A stretch of 64,000 bases of DNA from Nageia nagi (taxonomy: Eukaryota; Pinophyta), in NCBI GenBank assembly GCA_050084985.1, contig JBITNC010000002.1:12276001-12340000 (forward strand), written 5' to 3'. The stretch's first letter is position 1; the number at the start of each line of letters is the position of its first letter. Below the pieces are notes generated by a model. It ran no database searches. It saw nothing but the letters and a program-made list of their open reading frames with translations, and had not been told where the DNA came from. Positions 57,991 to 64,000 of the stretch are shown here, one piece after another. Made by a program: the position numbers and the translations under genes.

Positions 57991-58109
57991 GCTAGAATCT
58001 GAACCAGAAGAGAGAGAGCACCGCCACTCAACTTCCATTAACGATGGAGTGTTGTTGTATCGCATGGGAGCATAGGAGGTGCTCTCTCTCTTCTTGTTTA
58101 GCCTCTGGC
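57991..58109 (+). ncRNA. Candidate microRNA precursor, miR156/miR529-like (copy C)
   Basis: The same architecture as copy B, with one more outer pair: GCTAGA (57991-57996) pairs with TCTGGC (58104-58109), CTGAAC with GTTTAG, and AGAAGAGAGAGAGCACC (58006-58022) perfectly with 58078-58094. By hand count only 3 of 119 positions differ from copy B, two of them between the arms near the loop and one in the outermost helix. The 3' arm resembles the miR156 target site of SPL genes (GTGCTCTCTCTCTTCTGTCA as I recall it) and, read in frame, gives ALSLLV against the SPL peptide ALSLLS. A precursor of an SPL-targeting small RNA is the best hypothesis; expression is unproven. Confidence 0.6.
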
Positions 58110-58463
58110 ATTGGGAAGATCGACCATCAATAGCATTACATGATATCAATTTCTATTTTTTCCGTATTTGTCAGTTATTCCTATAGATTTCTCATGTTTG
58201 TGATAAAATAAGGAATTTCAATGTAGAAGATAATAACACTATTTCCTCTTCTCAATGTTATTGTAGCGCTGTCAATTCTGCTAGAAGCCATTTAGGTTAA
58301 AGGGTTATTTTTATTCCGACCCAACAGAGTGGCTGCCATTATACGTGTATATGCTCTTTGAAGAGCAAGATTTGCAACACAGAGTTTCAGTATGACAAGG
58401 AAGGATAAACGAGTCCAAATCAAGAATCATGGATGGTAGTGCCTTTGCCGATATGATCCTAAT

Positions 58464-58533
58464 ATAGTAATAATAAGCTGTTAAATTTGGTCAAAGGCAT
58501 AGTAATAATAAGCTGTTAAATTTGGTCAAAGGC
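58464..58533 (+). repeat. 35-bp tandem duplication
   Basis: Two identical units starting ATAGTAATAATAAGCTG at 58464 and 58499, just downstream of the hairpin homology in copy C. Confidence 0.95.
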
Positions 58534-58632
58534 CATCTGGGGAGCAAAGTAGCATCGTTTTGGTGGCAAAACGCATCAGTCTTCTGTTTCAAAAAAAAGT
58601 CTAAGTGTCAATGTTCATTAAGATTACAACTT

Positions 58633-58676
58633 AGATTATTGGATTCAAAGTTGATTCTTTTAATCATTATATCATA
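58633..58676 (-). other. Weak tRNA-like module
   Basis: Minus strand GATATAATGATTAAAAGAAT then CAACTTTGAATCC recalls the A-box/B-box layout of the modules at 2915 and 57318. Confidence 0.25.
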
Positions 58677-58981
58677 GATTCTTTCAACAATGCATTCTAT
58701 TGTTAACAAAATTATTCTGTCAACGTTATTTACATGATTGTCCTTCCTAGTCTCATTGACCCCTTTTGATTATTTCAAGACATTAATATATTTTGTTTCT
58801 TTCTTTACCTATTCATTGATATTATTTTAGCTTTATATTAACATAATTATATTTTAATAACATAATAATTTAAAAACATTAAATTTTGTTAAAAGTTAAA
58901 TTTAGATGTTTTTATATTGTTTTTATATTACATCTAATTGATTACAATAAAAAATATGAATATACCATTTAAAATATAATT

Positions 58982-59131
58982 AGCTTAGATATTTTAAAAA
59001 TATATCTAGAAACATGATGAAATATCAATCTGGAGGTGTTATATCTCTTTTCCTAGTATTACAATATCTAAAATAGATATCTCAAAATAAAAATCTCTTG
59101 ACATTTTTAAATATATCTTTAAACTATCTGA
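58982..59131. mobile_element. Fold-back MITE, copy 2 (diverged)
   Basis: Left arm CTTAGATATTTTAAAAATAT, then ATCTAGAAACATGATGAAAT and ATCAATCTGGAGGTG; right arm AAAATAGATATCTC ... TTTTTAAATATATCTTTAAA. It aligns with 31492-31652, with many differences. It lies downstream of the hairpin at a place comparable to that in copy B, so it may predate the duplication. Confidence 0.5.
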
Positions 59132-59568
59132 AATAATTATAAATTCTTTTTACCATTATACAATATACTTACTTATATCTTTAAGTTACAACATACTTAT
59201 TTATTTATTTAAAATATCATTTATGCATGCAATTTTTTATTTAAGTTATATTTTTATATGAAATATTTCAAATATGTTACATATAATCGACTTTGTATTA
59301 TATGTTTTTTATTTTAAAAAATTATATTATCAACATGTTGTTAAGCATAGGACAGACAATTTATTTTTATTATTTCTTAATGTTTGCGTGCATTCATAGT
59401 TGTGTAAGTATCATAAATTCTTGTGAAGATATTTTTCTAGAAAAAAGTACTTATAATTTTATAATGTAAAAGAATTTGTCGCTAATCGTGAAAGTATATA
59501 AGGATAAATCTTTATTCTCCGCACAATCTGTTTGAATAATCACACAGTTTTTCAAAAGGGTGTTGCAG

Positions 59569-59754
59569 ATTCAAACTCGAATTCCTGGATTTGGAATTTA
59601 ATGCCATAACTGCGAGGTCATGGGACATTGGGATTCATAAGTTCTCTTCTTTCGGGTTCTCCGTGTGGTTAAACGAATCCTCCAAGGCATTTGATGAGCC
59701 TATCAGACATCACGAAATGAAGACGGAGGAATACGTCACGATTGGGTACGAGAG
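59569..59754 (+). other. Open 62-codon stretch between splice-like sites
   Basis: The plus strand is open from TTGCAG|A (59568/59569) to GAG|GTAACC (59754/59755): FKLEFLDLEFNAITARSWDI, then HKFSSFGFSVWLNESSKAF and EPIRHHEMKTEEYVTIGYER. The surrounding 59500-59980 is clearly less AT-rich than the rest of the window. It could be a relic exon. However, the reverse strand at 59560-59630 has tRNA-like B-box features, so a SINE-related origin is possible. No family recognised. Confidence 0.2.
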
Positions 59755-60038
59755 GTAACCTACTTCAGGATGAAAACGTTGGCTTTAGACGATTCTTACG
59801 ACCTGCTGATGCTATTCTTAGGGGAAGAATGCTGGGTCCGGAGGCCAAGACGGAGAACCGGATGAAAGGTTAGGCTCGAGGAACCCACCAGCGCTAAGGC
59901 TAACAGACGGTAAGAACTTGCCAATTTTGTAACCAACCTTTAACCTGACTGAAGGATCGCAGATGCAAAAATACACAAAGAAGAAAGGATCTTAGACTTA
60001 AAAAGACACTGGTTGTAAGAAGGGGTGGAATAAAATTC

Positions 60039-60206
60039 GTATTTTTAATAGTTTGCCATACGATTAGTTTTGCTCTAACTGTTTAGAAGAAACCTCCTAA
60101 TAAATGTAAGAGTAAAAGTGGTGTATTTTTAATAGTTTGCCATACGATTAGTTTTTCTCTAACTGTTTAGAAGAATCCTCCTAATATATGTAAGCGTAAA
60201 AGAGAT
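60039..60206 (+). repeat. 84-bp tandem duplication
   Basis: Units 60039-60122 and 60123-60206 share GTATTTTTAATAGTTTGCC, then ATACGATTAGTTTT and CTAACTGTTTAGAAGAA, with a handful of substitutions. Confidence 0.9.
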
Positions 60207-61673
60207 TTGCAAATGCTAATGAGTAGTTCTTACGATTTATTATTTTAAAGAAATTAAAATGCTTTGGTTGCTTTCCCATCTGGCAGGATTATCTTATCAC
60301 CTTGCTTTATCGAAACTGTTTTGGAACCATGTCTCCTTTATGGAATTAGTTTTCAGTTGTAGTTGTAGTTGATCAAATGGTCAAACAACTCACCTTAACG
60401 GACATTTGCTCCAACGCCTCACTGAGATTCACAGAAGACATCCTTTGGTCCTCTATGCAGTTTTTTTTTTAATTACATTAATCTCTATTGTTTGCAACCT
60501 ATTTTGCATGGCATACATGGGGTTTTTGTATGTATCGAAACAAAGCATTCATGTTTATCAGATTAGTCGTCCAAGGTGTCTACGTACCAATCAACTACAC
60601 GATTTGGTACTGCAAGATTTTGCACTTATAAATCATTTGCTAAAAAAATATTTGTTCCATGTCTGTAGTAAACATCGTTACTTAATTACTAATAGTCCCC
60701 ATATGATCCCTGTCCATTCGGGAAGTAATGATTTTTTTTTTTGGGACGTGTAAGTGGCGAGGTAGTTGACTAGCATGTAGGTCTCATATCTTCGATGTGC
60801 AATGGTGGCGAAGAATTCAATACTACTGTTACAAAAACCTTTTCATCCCAACTTTGGTTTATCAGTGAATATATGAACTTCAATCCCAAAACATAGAAAT
60901 CTCGAAATGTTTGAATCATTGACAAATATTAAATACAAATTCTAGGATCATCGTTACAACTCTTTAAGTTAATAATCTTAGGCATGATACAACAAGGGAG
61001 AAGTCAAAGAGGGTAGCAAAGAGAATATAATTATTCATCATTAATAAGAAAAAGGGATACATGGAAGCAAGTTAAAAGAGTTGGAAAAATAAGGGTAAGT
61101 GAAAACTCTCTCATTGAGTGAGAGAGACCAGTAGCCAATCCCACCTCTAGTGAGTGGAAGTATTTAAAATCCTATCGAATGATGGTAGGTGCGTATGAGG
61201 CGAGGATTGTTCCCCTGGTGGATTTTGACGACATGGATGCCCATCATTCATTGCCTTGAAGCCTAAGATAAACAAAATTACTCCCTCACTCATGGTTTAT
61301 CCAACAAAAAAGAGGGGATACATCATTAGTAAGGAAAAAGGGATACGTTATTAATAAGAAAAAAAGGACACTAAAAAAGGTTAACATATTTTTAAAGAAA
61401 GTGTATATGAAGAGCTTTAATGATAAAAGCATACACTCCTGACATGATTTTAATGAAAGCCAATTTTAAAAGGTTGTAAAGCAAACAAGTTTACAATAAG
61501 AATTTAAATAAAAAATTATAATTAAATTTACAAATATAATGAAATATACTTTATATTTATCACTCATGAGATTTTTTTTAAAATTTTACCTTATAGAATA
61601 GGTTAAACTAAGCCATATTAATGGTAAATAGTAAGCTCACTTGTAAGTGTAATACATATTAACAACCTTTTTT
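60207..61673. other. Spacer with one unsupported open frame
   Basis: The plus-strand frame 60406-60753 (115 codons) starts MLQRLTEIHRRHPLVLYAVF and has a hydrophobic segment, but runs through T-rich runs and matches no family. GTGGCGAGGTAGTTGACTAG at about 60753 has a tRNA-like look. Nothing else is supported. Confidence 0.35.
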
Positions 61674-63780
61674 TGTTGGAGTTTGTCCCTTAATACCATT
61701 AACTCAATAGGATTTGAGGTATGTTTAAATTTTTAGGGGCCTTTTGTATTCGAGAGCTTTGAACTACCCACCTCTCAACTCCCTTATCCTTTAATTCATA
61801 CATTAACATTTTGATTAAACTAAATGACAAAAATAACACCCATGATATAGAATATAGTGTTTTGACTTTTGATCTTATTATGTGATCATCTCTTGTATGA
61901 ATGTTTGGAAATAAGAATTTTTTTGTTATCAAATAAAAATGAATCCATTTAGTTAACTTTGAGCATTGATGATAATTAGAGTTAAAACATTTACATGTAA
62001 TGTTTTTTATATTTTTGTAATGTTTTTCAATTTTTTTTGCATTAAATATTTTTTTGTAATGATTTTTAATGAACCCTACATTCTATAATCATGAGTTTTT
62101 TTAATAGTAAGTAAAATTTTCATTTATTTATTTTTATAGTTCTTTTGTGTAAATCTTGATTCATTATTAATAATTTATGTTTCATTTCTAGCATTTAACT
62201 CAAAACATTATTTTCTAATATGATACCTTTGAATGCCAATTAGAAGAAATGAAAGACTCAAAACTACTTCCACAACTATTAAAATATAAAAATAAACCAT
62301 AAAACTATTTTGTTTATCACCTACACTAGAAATAGCCCCCTTGGCCACTTACTAGTTTAAAATACCAAAATTGATACTTGATCAAACAATATACCACAGC
62401 TTGCTTCAAATAGTAAAATAATTCAATAATACTCTACTTTTTGTGATACATATAGCAACCTACCTAATTTTTTGACGACCTATTCTTTGTGCATTGTAAA
62501 ATGTTTCATAGCATGTTGTTTTTAAGTTTTGATATCAAATTCTATTTTTAAAACTTACTTTCAACCTTCCATTAATCCTTACATCTCTTCCACTTATCTA
62601 TTTCAATTGTACATCCCACATTACACCATTTACTTTACCGTGGTTAGTTGTATAAGTTTACTATTAAACTCCATTCATGATTACATTGCTTATATTAAAT
62701 TCTAATTGAACTATTTTGAGTATAATATTTGTGAAAGGGTTACATTTAGGAATTTATACATGCTGAAATAGAAGCTATATTACTAGCTTATGCCATGTTA
62801 CTTTCTTTATGAAGAATGTTATTGACCATATAAGTAATATTGGAGGGACTTAATATCCTCTTATTTGGTACAATGAACATATTTCCAATTCTAAATTTAA
62901 CAAGCATGGTATAAAAGTGGAATATTATTAACTCCATATTCCTTTACAAATCAAATTTTTAAATTCATTTTTAAATACCCATTTTCCTTCTTAACGTATC
63001 AATAAATTAAATTGTTTGATTTAAAACTCTTGTTGTTAAATAAATTTGCATTTGAAGTTTTTAGCCCTTAATATTAGAGTTCATGGTACTAATTCATAGC
63101 ATACATGTATTTTAAGCTTCACTGTGTTTATTTTTATCGTGATAGATTTGTAATTATCTAAACATATATAGAAGAATTTCTTTTTAAAGTGTTAGAGCCA
63201 ATACATTAAAGATTTATTTTTATTTTGGATAATGTAGTTGAATGATTTGGAGTATAACACCAACCAACTTAGCTTTGAACTTGTCAACCGTGCCCAACTT
63301 AGGTGTTAGTTTTTTGGGCCTAGAAATTATTAAGTTTATTTTTTATATTTTCTATCAATAACCACCTCTAACAAACCAATTATTTTTTGTAACCTTCTTG
63401 CTATAAGTAAGAGAGGGGATTCTATTATTTGTATGCTTCATATTTATTATGTAAGGTGCAAGATTGAGTTTGAAAGAGGATTAGGGAGAAGAAGAGCAAG
63501 GAGAGAGATTAGTGTGTGAGAGGTTCCATTGATTGCATTTTAGAGAGGATTGATTGTAACATTGTTGCAAGGAAAATTCATTTGACGAATAATACAAGGA
63601 AGACTTTTTTGTGAAGTAACTATCTATATTCTAGATGAACCAGTACACATGCTATGTTTGTCTTTGATTTATTATTTTGTGCATTATTTCTTTGATATTA
63701 TCTATTCTCCTATTATTTTGAATCTCTGATATATATTTCTCCAGAAAGATTAATTTTTATTTAATTGGTAAATCCCAACA
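61674..63780 (+). repeat. 5' LTR of a second Ty1/copia element (left end tentative)
   Basis: The right end, AATCCCAACA at 63771-63780, is fixed by the PBS that follows. The left end is proposed at TGTTGGAGTTTGTCC (61674), which mirrors the reverse complement of the right end (TGTTGGGATTTACC); this gives a 2.1-kb LTR. The target duplication and the 3' LTR lie outside the window, so the left limit cannot be verified. Confidence 0.5.
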
Positions 63781-63782
63781 AT

Positions 63783-63793
63783 TGGTATCAAAG
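63783..63793 (+). promoter_or_regulatory. Primer binding site of the second copia element
   Basis: TGGTATCAAAGC, beginning 2 nt after the LTR, matches TGGTATCAGAGC with one change, the tRNA-iMet site of plant copia elements. Confidence 0.85.
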
Positions 63794-63877
63794 CTAACTA
63801 TTGGGTGTAATAAAAAAATAAGAGAGCTTTCAGTTTAAGTGGGAGTAATAAAAGATATATCAAAATTAGGAGTGTAG

Positions 63878-64000
63878 AAATTAGATGGAAAGAATTAGTA
63901 GTTTTGGTGAATGCAAATTGAATACTTGTTATTGATGAAAGATTTATATCTACTTCTAAAAGGAGAAATGAAGAAACCTTCTTCTGTGAAAAATAAGGAG
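63878..64000 (+). pseudogene. Copia gag N-terminus, runs off the window
   Basis: The plus frame reads KLDGKN, two stops, FW, a stop, then MQIEYLLLMKDLYLLLKGEM and KKPSSVKNKE. It matches copia gag (K-DGKNF--WK-QME--L--KDL-LPL-G). Three stops within five codons at the FSFWKM position show that this copy is dead at least here. It belongs to the element whose LTR ends at 63780. Confidence 0.8.

Larger units (their letters stand above)
50760..59490 (+). repeat. Large duplicated segment, copy C (expanded)
   Basis: Collinear with copy B: 50760-50945 matches 28190-28375, 51400-52030 matches 28600-29090, 53280-53970 matches the window start and about 29150-29580, 57440-58460 matches 30180-31210, and 59380-59480 matches 31330-31430. 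Between these blocks copy C has extra sequence, mainly 52080-53280 and 53970-57430. It carries the second miRNA-like hairpin. Confidence 0.75.

Noticed and set aside
57818-58149. 85-aa plus and 71-aa minus frames over the copy C hairpin
   Set aside because: The minus frame resembles its counterpart in copy B only because the nucleotide sequence is conserved; start and end differ and the plus frames disagree.
1-59490. Exact 28-kb tandem repeat of the whole interval
   Set aside because: Only the A, B and C blocks align; the intervals between them hold different elements.
60406-60753. 115-codon plus-strand frame with a hydrophobic segment
   Set aside because: Crosses poly-T runs, no known domain, no conserved counterpart in the window.

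Overview
The window looks like non-genic, transposon-rich nuclear DNA of a seed plant, most likely a gymnosperm with a large genome (inference). It is strongly AT-rich. It holds no intact long protein gene, and its recognisable coding sequence is broken retrotransposon and pseudogene sequence at several levels of decay. The transposon families are typical of plants: Ty1/copia elements with initiator tRNA-Met primer sites, an L1-type LINE with a DUF4283-like ORF1, Ty3/gypsy-like gag remnants, a short non-autonomous LTR element and small TIR elements. A PLS-type PPR pseudogene also points to a land plant.

Layout. 1-3640 is copy A of a large segment that recurs as copy B (about 28180-31440) and copy C (about 50760-59490), all in the same orientation. 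4159-15890 is an old minus-strand coding unit of unknown family, cut by a TIR element (5380-6003) and by a complete Ty1/copia element (6641-15170; TCTTA target duplication, 470-bp LTRs, PBS, polypurine tract). 16848-17620 is a dispersed repeat and 18797-19441 a TIR element. 20159-26075 is an essentially full-length LINE between 21-bp target duplications. 28180-31440 is copy B, followed by a fold-back MITE, a 232-bp tandem duplication and a second copy of the dispersed repeat. 34653-42900 holds a TIR element, a gypsy-like gag and a plus-strand decayed ORF with an in-frame 42-bp repeat. 44635-46896 is a 2.26-kb non-coding LTR element with ATAAA target duplications. 47640-48335 is a PPR pseudogene. 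50760-59490 is copy C, expanded by insertions and a 53-bp minisatellite. A second Ty1/copia element enters at about 61674 and runs off the end.

The most interesting functional candidate is a pair of near-identical RNA hairpins in copies B (30748-30866) and C (57991-58109). Each has a perfect 17-bp stem core, AGAAGAGAGAGAGCACC against its complement, extended by two 6-bp helices. The 5' arm resembles the miR156/miR529 superfamily and is complementary to the SPL-type target core. Each hairpin lies just over 100 nt downstream of a TATATATA box and a conserved upstream block. The hairpin is the least diverged part of the B/C alignment, while copy A keeps the upstream block but lacks both TATA box and hairpin. 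This looks like a tandemly duplicated MIR locus with two potentially working copies and one null copy. Everything else is best read as transposon sediment around it. All alignments were made by eye.
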